A DNA stretch of 64,000 nt, taken from positions 130,664,920-130,728,919 of the forward strand of contig OY986438.1 in the NCBI GenBank assembly GCA_963920525.1, written 5' to 3'. Shown here piece after piece: positions 31,679 to 43,135 of this stretch (its first letter is position 1; every line of letters starts with the position of its first letter). The notes under the pieces are model-generated. The model was given only the letters and a program-made list of their open reading frames with translations. It was not told the DNA's origin and searched no databases. The DNA is from Dichetophora obliterata. Taxonomy: Eukaryota > Arthropoda > Insecta > Diptera > Sciomyzidae. Made by a program: the position numbers and the translations under genes.

Positions 31679-32561
31679 TAGAGTAGAACGAAATGTATGG
31701 AAGCCTAAAATCTACATTAACTTCCGATATTTTTGAAAACTCCTTGTCAAAATAAATTTTTCTGCTACATAACTTGTGACTTTGCCCAAAGGTTTTTGTA
31801 TTACATTGCCATATTTGTTTATTCACTGAAATATTTTTTTAATCTAAAATCGAAAAATTTACGTCCCAATTTTTTTGATGCAAGCCTCTTAATTAAGTCA
31901 TAATAAACAACCTGTCAAGAGTTTCTTACGATACCATGTACGCGCTAGAAGATATTCGGATGCAAAGCTCACCGAAATCGGCAATTCGCTAATATCTCCG
32001 CTCCTCTATATCGCATATGAAATATGATTACATCAAAATTGTAAATCAGAAAACTATCTTAAAAAATGTTCCAAAAAGTTTTAACGTAAAATCAACAGTT
32101 TAAACAGTATGATACTATTTATGTCCAAACAGTGTAAAATAGAAATTTCCTTCTATAACATATATTACTTGTATTATTACAGTACTTATTTAAAATATAT
32201 ACATTTATTAGACGATGTATTTGTTTGAAGGTAAATGTTTGAAGTGAGAAAATAACAAAAAAATATTAAAATTCTCCTAATAACTTACATATAATTAAAT
32301 GTAAAAAAATCTGCTCATAGCAAGAAATTTTTACTTTGCACTGTTTAGACATAAACATACAAAAATAGTAAAAACTGTTAATGGCATTTTTGAAGATAAT
32401 TATCTAATCTAAAATTTTCTGTAAGCAGATTTTATGTCCTACATAGAGGAGCGGAGATATTTGCGAATGTCTGATTTCGGTGATTTTTGCACCTGAATAT
32501 CTTTTTACGCATACATGGCATCATAGGGAACTGACAAGTTCCCACACATCGTTCCACTCTA
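31679..32561. mobile_element. hAT-like TIR element, 883 bp
   Basis: The left end TAGAGTAGAACGAAATGTATGG-like sequence (31679) and the inverse of the right end (TAGAGTGGAACGATGTGTGG, 32561) match. Longer inner inverted arms lie at about 31925-32010 and 32440-32540 (shared 'aatatctccgctcctctat'). The 8-bp flanks TTATACAT and ATTTACAT agree at 6 of 8 and fit the hAT pattern. No transposase. The left arm is about 190 bases longer than the right, suggesting an insertion or deletion. Confidence 0.65.
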
Positions 32562-32583
32562 ATTTACATATATGCATATTTAT

Positions 32584-32719
32584 TGTGGCATCACTGTGCT
32601 ATTGTGTACTTATTGTACTCAACGCCCTCTACCTATTATTATTATCAATAAGTATGTTCATGAAATGTAATTGAAAGCGAAATAAAAACAGTCTTCTACT
32701 CATACTCAAAGACATCACA
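32584..32719 (+). repeat. 5' long terminal repeat (136 bp)
   Basis: Begins TGTGGCATCACTGTG and ends CATCACA (TG...CA). Identical to the 3' LTR over its whole length as far as I can read. Contains an AATAAA polyadenylation signal in its 3' part. Very short for a gypsy element. Confidence 0.95.
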
Positions 32720-32722
32720 TTG

Positions 32723-32735
32723 TGGCGACGAGGAC
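32723..32735 (+). other. Primer-binding site
   Basis: TGGCGACGAGGAC, three bases after the LTR. The initial TGG pairs with a tRNA CCA end, as in other LTR elements. The tRNA species is not assigned. Confidence 0.7.
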
Positions 32736-32921
32736 AAAAAACAATGGTAGAATTCAGATGCCGTTAAAGTGTGACAGCAACAGATTGGAAAAATTTCTTT
32801 TCACGGAATTTTGCTAACACACTGAAGTAAAGTTTTTATTTTTCGGCTAATCGGAGTTCCTGTGTTTAAACAAACACAAAATTATAATTGAATTGCGTGG
32901 TTATTCATTATTTCTTAAATA

Positions 32922-35900
32922 ATGAGCACAGATGATAGCGTAGTGGTCCACAATGATAGCGTTATTTACGCTGCGGCAGCTTCATATCTGCGGGAATTCA
33001 GACCAAATATAGACAATTGGCGAAATTTTCGAGAATTGTTGGACTCGCATTTTGTGGAGTCATCTATCACTGACGAGAAGATCCAGACTTCGGTATTGCT
33101 GAAGGCAGTAGGCCTAGAAGCATATGGACTTTTGCGGCAATTGTGCGATCCGGTTTTACCGGCTGCAAAAAAGTATCAAGACTTGTGCAAACTTTTGGAG
33201 CGCCATTATTCACCGCCTGTTATAGTTTTTCGGGAGCGGCGTGAGTTTTTCGACGCTAAGAAGTCGGAGGGTGAATCAATTACCATGTGGTTTGCGCGGC
33301 TGAAGAAGTTGGCGATGGAATGCAGATTTGGAGCGCAGTTGGACCAATTCATTCTAAATAAATTTGTTACGGGTTGTGATGGACGCATTTTTGAAAGGTT
33401 GTGTGAGGAAGAGGAGGACCTTACGCTGGAAGGTGCACTTAAAAAAGCCATGACCTTGGAGGCAAAAATCTATTCGTACCAGCAACAACATCAAAGTGAG
33501 GTTAATTTTGTTAACACATGCAAACCACGCGATTTTAAGAAGAGAGACGAACAAACTAGCTATAGCAACAACAACAACAAAGCAAAAAATTTAAGCCAAA
33601 ACGATAAAGCAAGGAGAGGCAGTTTCGAAAATTCAACACAGGGCAGCAGTCATACCAACAACAAGGCGAAGAAGAAGTGCATTCATTGTGGATGGAAAAC
33701 GCATGCGAGTGAGAGGTGCAGATATAGAGACAGCACTTGTCATAAGTGCAAAAGAGTGGGGCACTTGGCGAGTGTCTGTAGCAATAAGAGTATCAATTTA
33801 GTTGAAGTATCAAATAGCAAATTTAATTGTAATAGTTTTGATGTATTTTCCGATTATTCTGTTTGCAGTATTACTGGACAGTCAGTATCTCTATCACCTC
33901 ATTCGCAGCAATCATCGTCTCTATCACCATTCACAGTCACGGTTGAAATTAATCAGGTTTCTTTGGATTTCATTCTGGATACTGGTGCGGCTTGTTCCAT
34001 AGTGCCTAAAACATTGTTCGATAAATATTTTCATCAGAAGTCTCTAAAAAAATGTTTGGATAGTTTCTTCGCGTATAACGGTAATCATATCGAAATTGCG
34101 GGTGAGTTCTCTGCAACTTTAAGATTTAAAGGCCAAAAGCATGTTATGCGTCTGATTGTTAGCCGTACATGCAGTCCACCGGTGCTAGGGCGCGATTTTA
34201 TGTCATTGTTCGGTGTTGGTCTCTCGCAAATAAACTCGGTTTCAGAGCACTGTGGTTTAGTGGCAAAAATCAAAAACAAGTTTAGTGAGGTTTTCCGAGA
34301 AGGGCTAGGCACATTCTGTGGAAATAAAATTAAGCTTAATTTAATGATAGATGCAAAGCCTATTTTTTGCAAGCCAAGACCGGTTCCTTTAGCATGGCGT
34401 AAAGAAGTCGAAAAACAGTTGAATGATTTAGTTACAGATGGGGTTTTAGTTCAGGTGGATAATTCAGATTGGGGTACACCGTTGGTACCCGTAGTTAAAT
34501 CAAATGGAAGTCTTCGTATTTGTGGAGATTACAAATCTACGATTAATAAGTATTTAGTTGATGTGAAGTATCCATTGCCAAGGATAGATGAGTTGTTTGC
34601 GTCATTGCAGGGGCAATTGTTTTCAAAATTAGATTTGTCGAATGCATATAACCAATTGGTTTTGGAGGAGTCATCACAGTTACTATGTGCTTGGAGCACG
34701 CATGTTGGCATTTTCAAAGTTACGCGCTTGCCGTTCGGAATTAAGCCGGCAGCGGCGATTTTTCAAAAGACGATCGAAAACATGCTGCGAGGTATACCGA
34801 ATGTGGTGAATTATTTGGATGATATAGTCATCACTGGTTCTAGTTTTTCTGATCATATTCGATCAATAGAAGCCGTTTTGAGCAAATTGCGATCGGTTGG
34901 ATTAAGGTTGAATGCAGATAAGTGCGAATTTTTCAAAAGCAGAATTTCATATTTAGGGTTCAATATAGATGGGAACGGTTTAAGTAAAAACAAGGACAGG
35001 GTTTCTGCAGTCTTGAATGCGCCAATACCACGAAGCGTGGCGGAAGTTAGAGCCTTTGTGGGCATGTTAAATTATTATTCGAAATTTATTTCTAATTTCG
35101 CTCACAAGATGGCTCCGCTATACGAGTTATTAAGAAAAAATGTTGCGTTCAAATGGAAAGAGAGTTGCCAAAAGGCGTATGATTTGTTAAAGCAAGACGT
35201 AACGTCAGATGTTGTACTTACACATTTTAATCCTAAAATTCCCATTATATTGTCAACAGATGCTTCAAATGTTGCAGTGGCAGGAGTTCTGTCTCATTTA
35301 TTCTCAAACGGGTTACAAAAACCGGTCGCGTTTGTTTCTCGTGCTTTAACAAAAGCAGAAATGAACTACAGCACGATACAAAAAGAAGCACTGGCAATTA
35401 TTTTTAGTGTCACAAAACTCAAACAATATTTATTGGGTAACCATTTTACCTTGCAAACCGATCACAAACCCTTGCTTACAATTTTTGGGGAAAATAAAGG
35501 TTTGCCAATAATGGCGGCAGCTAGAATGCAGAGATGGGCATATACTTTGTCCGGTTTCGATTATGAGATACAGTACATTAAGGGTTCTTCTAATTTAGCA
35601 GATCATCTATCACGATTTCCACAAGAGAGAATAGAAAATTATTGTCTTGATCTAGACTACGTAAATTTTATTAAGTCTGACAATCAACTAAACTTGAATT
35701 TTAGAGATATAGCCAAGGCGACAAGACAAGATCCAATATTATCAAAGATTATCGTCGCAGTTCAGAGTGGAACGGTGGGTTCATTGGAAGATGATAGATA
35801 CAGCCCTTATCAATTTAAAGCGAATGAACTGTCTGTGGATTACGGTTGCGTTCTATGGGGCTACAGAGTTGTTATCCCAACGAAGTTACGCGATAGGGTA

Positions 35901-36998
35901 TTAAACGAATTACATCGGTCACATTTCGGTATAGTAAAAACTAAAGCGCTGGCTCGTTCCTTTGTATGGTGGCCGAAAATAGATCGAGCGATCGAGAACA
36001 TGATTTCAAATTGCTTGCCGTGTAAATATGCAAGACCAAGTCCAGAGAAAAGTGCGTTAATACCATGGAGGGCGGCAGATTCTGCTTGGTCGCGAGTCCA
36101 TGTTGATTACGCTGGACCATTCAAAAATTTTAGTTTTTTGATTATTATAGACGCCTTTTCGAAATGGGTAGAAGTTTTTAAGACCAAAGATATTTCCACA
36201 GCATTTACTATTAGTAAATTACGCGAGGTGTTTTGTAGGTTCGGTTTAGTCAACACGTTAGTTACTGATAATGGTAGTCAATTCACATCTTCTGAGTTTC
36301 AGCAGTTTTTGGCAGAAAATCGAATTAAACATTGTCTAACGGCACCAGGCCATCCAGCAACAAATGGTCAGGCCGAGAATTTCGTGAAAACCTTTAAAAA
36401 GTCGATGCAGGCGAACTTATCTTCGGCTACTCCGAATAGTATAAGCCAAATTTTGGATACATTTTTGTTAGATTATCGTTGCACTAAGCATTGTACTACG
36501 GGTGAGACACCAGCAAAACTGCTATTAGGTAGAGAAGTTAAAAGTCATTTAAGTTTGCTTAGACCGCCGCTCGTTAAGGAGATGATTTGTGAGAAACAAT
36601 CGGAGAACATTAAAAACCATAAAGGTAACAGAGACGTCAGTTTCGAAAGTGGTGAAAATGTTTTTGTCCGCGAATACTCAAACCCTAACAAAATGGCATG
36701 GCAGGCAGCCACTATCAAAGAACGCATTGGCCCGCGGTCTTATCATTGTATTTTGGCTCGAAACAATAAGCCGGCTAAGAGACATGTGGATCAAATTATC
36801 CCGGGCACCATTGATGGAAGTGTTACCCGAACTTTGTTGGAGAGCGATCAACAAGTAGCAACGGTACCCAAGGATGGTAATGTACATGCCAATTCAAATG
36901 CTGCGAATGAGGGCGGAGATATGGCTGTTCAGGCTCGTTCACCTATTAGTGATAATAGAAATCTGCGTAAGCTTAAGCGAATTAACTATAAATTATAA
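32922..36998 (+). CDS. Gag-Pol polyprotein, 1358 residues, intact
   Basis: Encodes capsid/nucleocapsid plus the enzymes that copy the element RNA into DNA and insert it. Residue positions: Gag about 1-250; two CX2CX4HX4C zinc knuckles at 253-266 and 273-286; aspartic protease DTGA at 353-356; reverse transcriptase with YLDD at 631-634; RNase H with aspartates near 780 and 847 (TDHKPLL); an integrase HHCC zinc finger around 1005-1045 (HRSHFG ... CLPC); and the integrase catalytic triad D1062, D1116 and E1152, a D,D-35-E spacing. After it comes a GPRSY motif resembling the GPY/F module. The start ATG at 32922 lies 203 bases after the LTR. There is no internal stop or frameshift, so Gag and Pol are one frame. 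It has the longest open frame here and is potentially functional. Confidence 0.95.
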   Translation: MSTDDSVVVHNDSVIYAAAASYLREFRPNIDNWRNFRELLDSHFVESSITDEKIQTSVLLKAVGLEAYGLLRQLCDPVLPAAKKYQDLCKLLERHYSPPVIVFRERREFFDAKKSEGESITMWFARLKKLAMECRFGAQLDQFILNKFVTGCDGRIFERLCEEEEDLTLEGALKKAMTLEAKIYSYQQQHQSEVNFVNTCKPRDFKKRDEQTSYSNNNNKAKNLSQNDKARRGSFENSTQGSSHTNNKAKKKCIHCGWKTHASERCRYRDSTCHKCKRVGHLASVCSNKSINLVEVSNSKFNCNSFDVFSDYSVCSITGQSVSLSPHSQQSSSLSPFTVTVEINQVSLDFILDTGAACSIVPKTLFDKYFHQKSLKKCLDSFFAYNGNHIEIAGEFSATLRFKGQKHVMRLIVSRTCSPPVLGRDFMSLFGVGLSQINSVSEHCGLVAKIKNKFSEVFREGLGTFCGNKIKLNLMIDAKPIFCKPRPVPLAWRKEVEKQLNDLVTDGVLVQVDNSDWGTPLVPVVKSNGSLRICGDYKSTINKYLVDVKYPLPRIDELFASLQGQLFSKLDLSNAYNQLVLEESSQLLCAWSTHVGIFKVTRLPFGIKPAAAIFQKTIENMLRGIPNVVNYLDDIVITGSSFSDHIRSIEAVLSKLRSVGLRLNADKCEFFKSRISYLGFNIDGNGLSKNKDRVSAVLNAPIPRSVAEVRAFVGMLNYYSKFISNFAHKMAPLYELLRKNVAFKWKESCQKAYDLLKQDVTSDVVLTHFNPKIPIILSTDASNVAVAGVLSHLFSNGLQKPVAFVSRALTKAEMNYSTIQKEALAIIFSVTKLKQYLLGNHFTLQTDHKPLLTIFGENKGLPIMAAARMQRWAYTLSGFDYEIQYIKGSSNLADHLSRFPQERIENYCLDLDYVNFIKSDNQLNLNFRDIAKATRQDPILSKIIVAVQSGTVGSLEDDRYSPYQFKANELSVDYGCVLWGYRVVIPTKLRDRVLNELHRSHFGIVKTKALARSFVWWPKIDRAIENMISNCLPCKYARPSPEKSALIPWRAADSAWSRVHVDYAGPFKNFSFLIIIDAFSKWVEVFKTKDISTAFTISKLREVFCRFGLVNTLVTDNGSQFTSSEFQQFLAENRIKHCLTAPGHPATNGQAENFVKTFKKSMQANLSSATPNSISQILDTFLLDYRCTKHCTTGETPAKLLLGREVKSHLSLLRPPLVKEMICEKQSENIKNHKGNRDVSFESGENVFVREYSNPNKMAWQAATIKERIGPRSYHCILARNNKPAKRHVDQIIPGTIDGSVTRTLLESDQQVATVPKDGNVHANSNAANEGGDMAVQARSPISDNRNLRKLKRINYKL

Positions 36999-37112
36999 TT
37001 TTAGGAAGAAATTGCTGAATTGTATGGAATTTAATTTTGAAGTTTAAATAATTTGCATTTTTCTGCATAGATGTAAGATTTCCCATATATTCTTTTATGT
37101 ATTTTTAAGCTG

Positions 37113-37123
37113 TAAGAGGGAGT
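37113..37123 (+). other. Polypurine tract
   Basis: AAGAGGGAG immediately before the 3' LTR, the expected primer for plus-strand DNA synthesis. Confidence 0.7.
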
Positions 37124-37259
37124 TGTGGCATCACTGTGCTATTGTGTACTTATTGTACTCAACGCCCTCTACCTATTATTATTATCAATAAGTATGTTCA
37201 TGAAATGTAATTGAAAGCGAAATAAAAACAGTCTTCTACTCATACTCAAAGACATCACA
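37124..37259 (+). repeat. 3' long terminal repeat (136 bp)
   Basis: Identical in sequence to 32584-32719. Identical LTRs imply insertion recently on an evolutionary scale. Confidence 0.95.
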
Positions 37260-37319
37260 TTTATAGACACATTTTTCAAATACCAAAATATATTTAGATG
37301 ATTTCAGTTATGAGCTATT

Positions 37320-37548
37320 TAGATCAAGTTAGTTTTGAAGATGGAAACATCAGCAATAATTTAACTTAATTTGGTTAAAAATTTATTTATTTTACAAAAA
37401 TCTGAATTTATTCCTTTCATCTATCGAAAATTTTTTATTCAGACCTACAGCAATTCTTAAAATATTTGGACGTATTTCTATAATTGATCTTCTTAAAGAT
37501 CACATAACTTTTGAAGTGGAAAAAACAGCAATAGTTTAACGTAATTTG
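37320..37548 (+). repeat. ~174-bp tandem repeat, left of LINE
   Basis: The unit includes TTTGAAGATGGAAACATCAG, a 'ttaatttggttaaaaattta' block and an 'attcagacctacagcaatt' block. It recurs starting with 'ttttgaagtggaaaaaacagc' at about 37508. The array continues at 40839-40975 beyond a LINE insertion. Confidence 0.65.
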
Positions 37549-38025
37549 CAAACAAATGTTGCCAATCCGATAACGCACCTGCTCTACCGTCCACTTATGT
37601 TGCTGGAACTAACTCATCATCTCTTCCGTCTGCTGTTGCTGCTGCTGAGCTGCCGCCTGCCTCTTCGTTTTCACCACACCTTGCTAAAAATGTTGATGGG
37701 ATACATAGACATAACAGAAACACGAAAAATCAAGATGTTGTCATAGGACAGAATGATAGCGCTGATTTAATGGTTGCGCAATAGATTATGTATTGAAACA
37801 TTTTCGCAGAGCCAGCAATTAGAGTGCTATAAATTGGTTAAGAAAGGCATGCCATCTGACTCTCGTAAGCATATAACTTTTGAACTCGGTAACTCTTCAT
37901 CCATGCTAAATGATGTCTTCAACTTTTCACTTTGGCCAGCTGACGTGAAGGTAAAGTTTTTCGAAATCTTCAACACCATCTGCCAAAGCCCTAGAGAAAT
38001 GCGTAAATGTGCCAAAACTCAATAA
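37546..38025 (+). pseudogene. LINE ORF1-like remnant
   Basis: Broken frames upstream of the endonuclease. The last one (37774-38025) contains KKGMPSDSRKHITFELGNS and NFSLWPADVKVKFFEIFNT. It precedes ORF2 in the expected position. No zinc knuckle or RRM is visible, so the ORF1 label rests on position and a recalled 'ITF-LG...SLWP' character. Confidence 0.4.
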
Positions 38026-38757
38026 CTCTCTCAACATCTATTTCCAAAACATCTCTGGCATGCGCACCAAATCTTCGTCAACCTTTGTTGCTACTTCGTA
38101 CTTGGATGCAGATGTTATTGTTTTAGTTGAAACTTGGCTAAATAGTGACTTTTTCATCGAAGAATTTTTTGATCTTAATATTTACCAAGTTTTCTGGAAA
38201 GATCGCTAAAACTGGCTGCAGTCGTGGTGGAGGTGTTCTAATTGCTGTCAAGCGAAATATTTATGTATCAATAGTGCCCCTGAATAACTCGGACCCACTT
38301 CTAGAACAGCCTTGCATCTATGTTAAAGATTCTGCTGGTATATTATTTGTGTGTGTCTCATACGTCCTACCAAATAAATCAATTGATTTATTATAAGGAA
38401 CTACAATATATAAAACAATATATATAAAACAACAATATAAAATCACTAGTCGATAATAATCTTGCTGATAATCAGCTGTGTACTTGGTGACTTTAATTTA
38501 AGTAAAGTTGTGTGGACTAATGTTCATTGTAATACTGGATTTAATCCTTCTTATGTATGTAGTGATCTTGAAGTATTTGTAATAGACAGTTTATTAGACC
38601 TTGAGTTAGTTCAAATCAATGGATTCAAAAACAAGCTGAATAAGATTCTTGATTTAATATTTATCAGCAATAATTTAAATTTTAAAGTGGAGGAATCAGC
38701 TTTTCCCATTTGCTCCTCAGACATGCAACATATTCCGCTAAATGTATTTACTTAATC
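38009..38757 (+). pseudogene. LINE endonuclease domain (decayed)
   Basis: Frames 38009-38209, 38145-38396 and 38462-38755 together follow an apurinic-type endonuclease order: NIYFQNISGMRTK, VIVLVETWLNSDF, then RGGGVLIAVK, then VLGDFNLSKVVW (the GDFN motif), then ILDLIFISNN. At least three frameshifts or deletions break the domain. Confidence 0.7.
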
Positions 38758-38879
38758 GCGAGTTTTCTACCGTATATTGGAGTACTCAATTTTATTCACT
38801 GAGCTTGGAGGATTCATTTAGTGTATTTTAATATAATATTTCTAATGTTTGTAAACCTCGCACTCATGGAAAAAACGAC

Positions 38880-40739
38880 AAAATACCTTGGTTTACACAG
38901 GGGCTTATAAAACTTAAAAATCTCAGAAACAAATTTTATATATTATATGCTCAAACAGGTAATATTGATAATTTTTTCAGATATCGGCATTACATGAGGG
39001 AGTTCAACTTTTTAAATAAATACCTCTATTAACAATATATCTTAAGGTTTGAAATGAAAATTAAATCAAACCCAAAAGAGTTTTGGTGCTTTATTAATTG
39101 TAGGCAAAAGAGCTCATATATTCTTCTTCGATGTTTCTTAATAACAAAACTTCTAAAAGTGCGTATGAAAGGCAAATTGTTTTGCTGATTTCTTTGAATC
39201 AAACTTTATGCTTAAATTAGGTTCTTTTGTTTCATCGTTAGACAATATATCATACTCCATTGATTTTGGTCAACTTGAGTTGCCGATTCTTGACATTAAA
39301 AATTAAATTCTTAACTTTAAAATGTCAAACAAGTAATATATCGATGGAATTTCCCCGTTTTTTATTAAAAATGCTGCTCATCTCTTATGAATCCATTGCA
39401 AATTTTGTTTAATAAATCTTTACACATAGGTAAATTTATAGCCAATTGGAAAATTGCTTCTATTACTCCGATCTATAAATCAGGAAATAAAAACAATATC
39501 TTTAATTACAGACCGATTACTAAACTATCAACTATTTCAAAGCTCTTCGAAAGAATTGTTAAAGAAAAGATCTTCTTTGCAGTGAAAAGTATAATTTCTC
39601 CATATCAACACGCCTATGTTCCTGGTCGTTCGACTGTTACAAATCTTACCGTTTTTTCTGAATACTGTATCAATTCCTTTTAAGAAGGGTGTCAAGTTGA
39701 TACTATTTATACAGACTTCTCAATAGCCTTTGACAAAGTTGCTCATACAATTCTGATTAATAAAGTATCTAAAATCGGCTTTCATTCAAATTTTTCAAAC
39801 TGGCTTCATTCATACCTAACTGATAGGATTTGCTTTACTAGTGTTGAAAATGAAAAATATAGGCCATTCTTAGTAACTTCTGGTGTCCCTCAGGGAAGTA
39901 TTTTGGGTCCGTTATTATTTATTTTATTTATAAATGACATAACTGATTCCATTGTTTTTTCCCACTGCTTATTACTTGCGGATGATTTCAAAGTTTTTTT
40001 AAAAGTAAACAATTCAGTAGATGCTTCTAAGCTTAAGGCTGATATCGACTCTGTTTACGATTGGTGTGTTAGGAATATGTTGTTTATTAATCGAAGTAAA
40101 TGTGCTTTTTCCACTTATTCAAGGTTAGATCATTCTCACTCAAGTACTTACATTCTGGATAATACTCCGGTCAATTGTGTCACTGAAATTAAAGATTTAG
40201 GTGTCATTTTTGATAAAAAATTTAATTTTATTTCCCATCTCAACTATATTATCCCTAAAGCGTACTCTTTGCTTGCGTTCCTGCCTCGAAACTCTTCCAA
40301 CTTTAATGACATTGTCACGTTGAAATCTTTGTATATTTCTATGGTGCGGTCAATCTTGGAATATGCCTCTTTTATATGGAACCCTTTTTGTACTATACAT
40401 TCCAATCGCATAAAACGGGTTCAAAGGTTGTTCATTAGGTTTCCTTTTCGATACATAAACTTTGAAGAACCTGGCCAAATAGCATCATATGATGGGCCAT
40501 TAATCTTTCAATATTATTTGTTTTTGATATATCAGTCGGTAAAGTCGATTGCCCTCAACTTATGGATTTAATTAATTTTAATGTTTAATTTATTTTATTT
40601 AGGCTTACGCCGTTCAAATTATGCACTAAACTCTCTAATGTATAGAGCTTTATTTGAACTTAATAAGTTATCTGAATATTGTGATGTAGATTTTGCTAAT
40701 TCTAAGGATTCGCTAAGGTCATTACTAAACAGAATTTAA
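38880..40739 (+). pseudogene. LINE reverse transcriptase (decayed)
   Basis: Pieces in order: KIASITPIYKSGNKNNIFNY followed by RPITKLSTISKLFE (39430-39560), AYVPGRSTVTNLTVF then a stop at 39682, TDFSIAFDKVAHT (motif A region), SGVPQGSILGPLLF at 39880-39921 (motif B), LLADDFKVFL (motif C, LADD instead of YADD) near 39973, and NRSKCAFSTYSR. A long open stretch continues to 40571, and a C-terminal piece ending LLNRI closes at 40739. Similar in kind to jockey/CR1 LINEs but a different family from the minus-strand LINE. Confidence 0.75.
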
Positions 40740-40838
40740 TTCTTTAAGATATATTCAATTTTTTGTATATAGTTATCGTAGTCTGTAAGAATATTGTTCA
40801 TAGACTTAGTAAATTAAATAAATAAATAAAAATAAAAA

Positions 40839-40975
40839 GTAATTTGGTTAAAAATTTATTTATTTTAAAAAATCTGAATTTATTCTTTTCAACCATCGAA
40901 CATTTTTTATTCAGCACCTACAGCAATTCATAAAATTGCTGTAGGTGCTTCATTGGACTTATTTCTGTATTTGCA
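40839..40975 (+). repeat. ~174-bp tandem repeat, right of LINE
   Basis: Continues the unit seen at 37362-37480, with 'tttggttaaaaatttattta' and 'tttttattcagcacctacag' blocks. It contains its own palindrome, 'cacctacagcaattcataaaattgctgtaggtg' (split here as CACCTACAGCAATT and AATTGCTGTAGGTG). Confidence 0.65.
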
Positions 40976-40979
40976 AAAT

Positions 40980-41900
40980 TAAAAAATGGTCAGTTAATTC
41001 AAGTATGTACATTAGACCGTACAAAAAAAAGAGCACCGTACACCATGGAATCCAAAGCAGTCTTGGAAGGCCAAAGGGTTCGTTTTTTTACATTTTTCGT
41101 CCTAACATCGGTTTTTAGACTGCGACCTTAAAGTATGAGGTATATCGATGTTTTTATTTCGAGGAAACCAAATTTTTTGTACTCAAAAAGGGCACTGACC
41201 TCAAGTTCTCATTTCTTGTACTCACCCAACAAGTCTTAAGTTCTACAAAATAAATTATATCGTCGCTGATATCACCTACTATCTCCGTAAGTGGATACGT
41301 GGTATTGCATGCGCAACGACGATATCCAACTATTTACTGAGATGAAAGGTGATGTCGAGGCGAGCAAAAAATCGTATGGAAAGGGTGGGGGTCTAATTTC
41401 ACAACCTTGGGAGTTACAGGGTAATAGCACTTTATGACTTTGATGCACATTATAGTTCTTAGCAGAAAAATTAACTCCCGGAAAAGTTATTTTAAGAGCT
41501 CATTTGAAAGCAAATTAATTTGGCTTTCTAACGGTGGTTTCTTTCTAAAACGGTAGGTTTGTTGATAACCTACCAGATTTATCCATTACCGAGCTGTGTT
41601 CGTGTTAAGGTAAAATCAATGCATTGAAACTACTCAATTTAAATTTATAATTAAATACTTATAATTAAAACTACTCAATTCAAAAGTTTGAGGACAATTT
41701 TCTCAGAATTTCGCATAACAAATAAAATTTATGTATATTATCAATTTTGCAATTTATTCAAAAATTTGATAATATTTAAAACCATTGCTTTGAATGCAAT
41801 ACATGATTCATCTACTCAATGCATGTTTGAGGTTAGTTTCGTTAATTTTTTGTTGTACAAGAAATCTTACATCCCCTAAGACTGTAATTTTGGATGCAAA
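40980..41900. other. Unassigned sequence
   Basis: No gene recognised. A mixed-composition segment near 41020-41420 is less AT-rich than its surroundings but has no supported frame. Confidence 0.4.
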
Positions 41901-41904
41901 AATT

Positions 41905-43135
41905 CTCAATTTAATTTGGTACGCAGTGGAGTGCCACAAGGTTCAATTCTTGGCCCATTGTTATTTTCAGTTTTTATAAATGACATTTTCTCAACTTGTA
42001 AACATTCTTCTATGCATGCTTACGCGGATGATATTAAATTTCGTCTTTCCCGTAGAACCGGTCTCTTGGAGGACTTGAGTTGTAGACTTAATGAAGATCT
42101 CCAAAATATAAACCAGTGGTCTTTAAGAAACGGTTTGCAGCTTAATGCACTTAAATCTTACGTTCAACCGATCTCGGCATCTTAAATATTTTTTCCCTGA
42201 CTTTTTTATAGGTGATAAAAAACTTTATCTTGTTACCAATGATGTAAGCCTAGGTTTCCATATAAGCTCAACACTGACGTGCACCGATCATGTTAACAGC
42301 ATTATTCTTAGAATAATCTTAGAAGGTCTGCTGACATTACGCCCTTAGAAACCAGGCGTAAGCTTGTAGTACAGTTGATATTATCTATAATAACGTACTC
42401 TGAACTTATATACAGCGAATTAGAATCACACTTTAAGCATAAACTACATGTAGCATTCAATCACGCTACAAGATAAGTCCTACAAGGAAAGCTACAAGGA
42501 AATTCAATCATATTTCACAGTACAAGAAATGAGTTCTTGGTTGCGATTTATCTTATTACCTTAACGCCAGGACTTGCATCTTTTTATAAAAACTAATTCG
42601 GTCAATAACTCCCTTATACCTATTTGAAAAACTACAATTTTCCCAGTCAGTTCAAAGTAATGTTCTGATGGTACCTAATTTTGAATTCCTTAATTCATCG
42701 AGATTATTTTTCAATAACACCATTCGATTATGGAATTCTTTACCAAACCATTTAAAATTCATTGATGGAATTGGAAGCTTTAAACAAGCTTTATTTAAAA
42801 TGTTTACTTAACTATAGAGTTTTGTTAATGTAACCAGCTATCTAACTTAATTTCACTCCTTCCCTCTATCCTCTTTCTGATTCTTTTCTGTTTTCTTTAT
42901 AATACTGTCTATCTTCAATTTTTACAATTTAAATGCTTAAAAGCTATATTAAATAATATTTATTATAATAATAATCGTATATTTCTTTCAATTATAACTT
43001 TAAATAACTTATGTTCAAAATTAAAAAGAATTCATATATTTTATTTAATTTTTGTTATATGTAATATTTAATTCTAAATTAAATTTCTTTGTATAGCTAA
43101 AGAACTTGTTCCTATTATGCTAATTTACTTAAATA

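Larger units (their letters stand above)
32584..37259 (+). mobile_element. Young gypsy-type (Ty3, Mag-like) LTR retrotransposon
   Basis: Two identical 136-bp LTRs bound a 4676-bp element with a perfect 5-bp target duplication TTTAT (32579-32583, 37260-37264). A primer-binding site, one intact gag-pol frame and a polypurine tract are in the standard order. The domain order protease, reverse transcriptase, RNase H, integrase places it in the gypsy (Ty3) superfamily. Very short LTRs, a single fused frame and two CCHC knuckles suggest the Mag clade; that is inference. No envelope-like frame follows pol. It sits 22 bases right of the hAT-like element. Confidence 0.95.
37549..40838 (+). mobile_element. 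LINE inserted in tandem repeat, 8-bp duplication
   Basis: Removing 37549-40838 restores the repeat. GTAATTTG occurs on both sides (37541-37548 and 40839-40846), a target duplication. The 3' tail is AAATAAATAAATAAAAATAAAAA. Inside are ORF1-like, endonuclease and reverse-transcriptase remnants in that order, all plus strand, so this is an almost full-length but decayed element. Confidence 0.8.

Noticed and set aside
33206..36887. Minus-strand and out-of-frame readings inside the LTR element
   Set aside because: They are shadows of the intact gag-pol frame.
37019..37123. Possible envelope gene after pol
   Set aside because: Only about 125 bases separate the pol stop from the 3' LTR, too short for an envelope.
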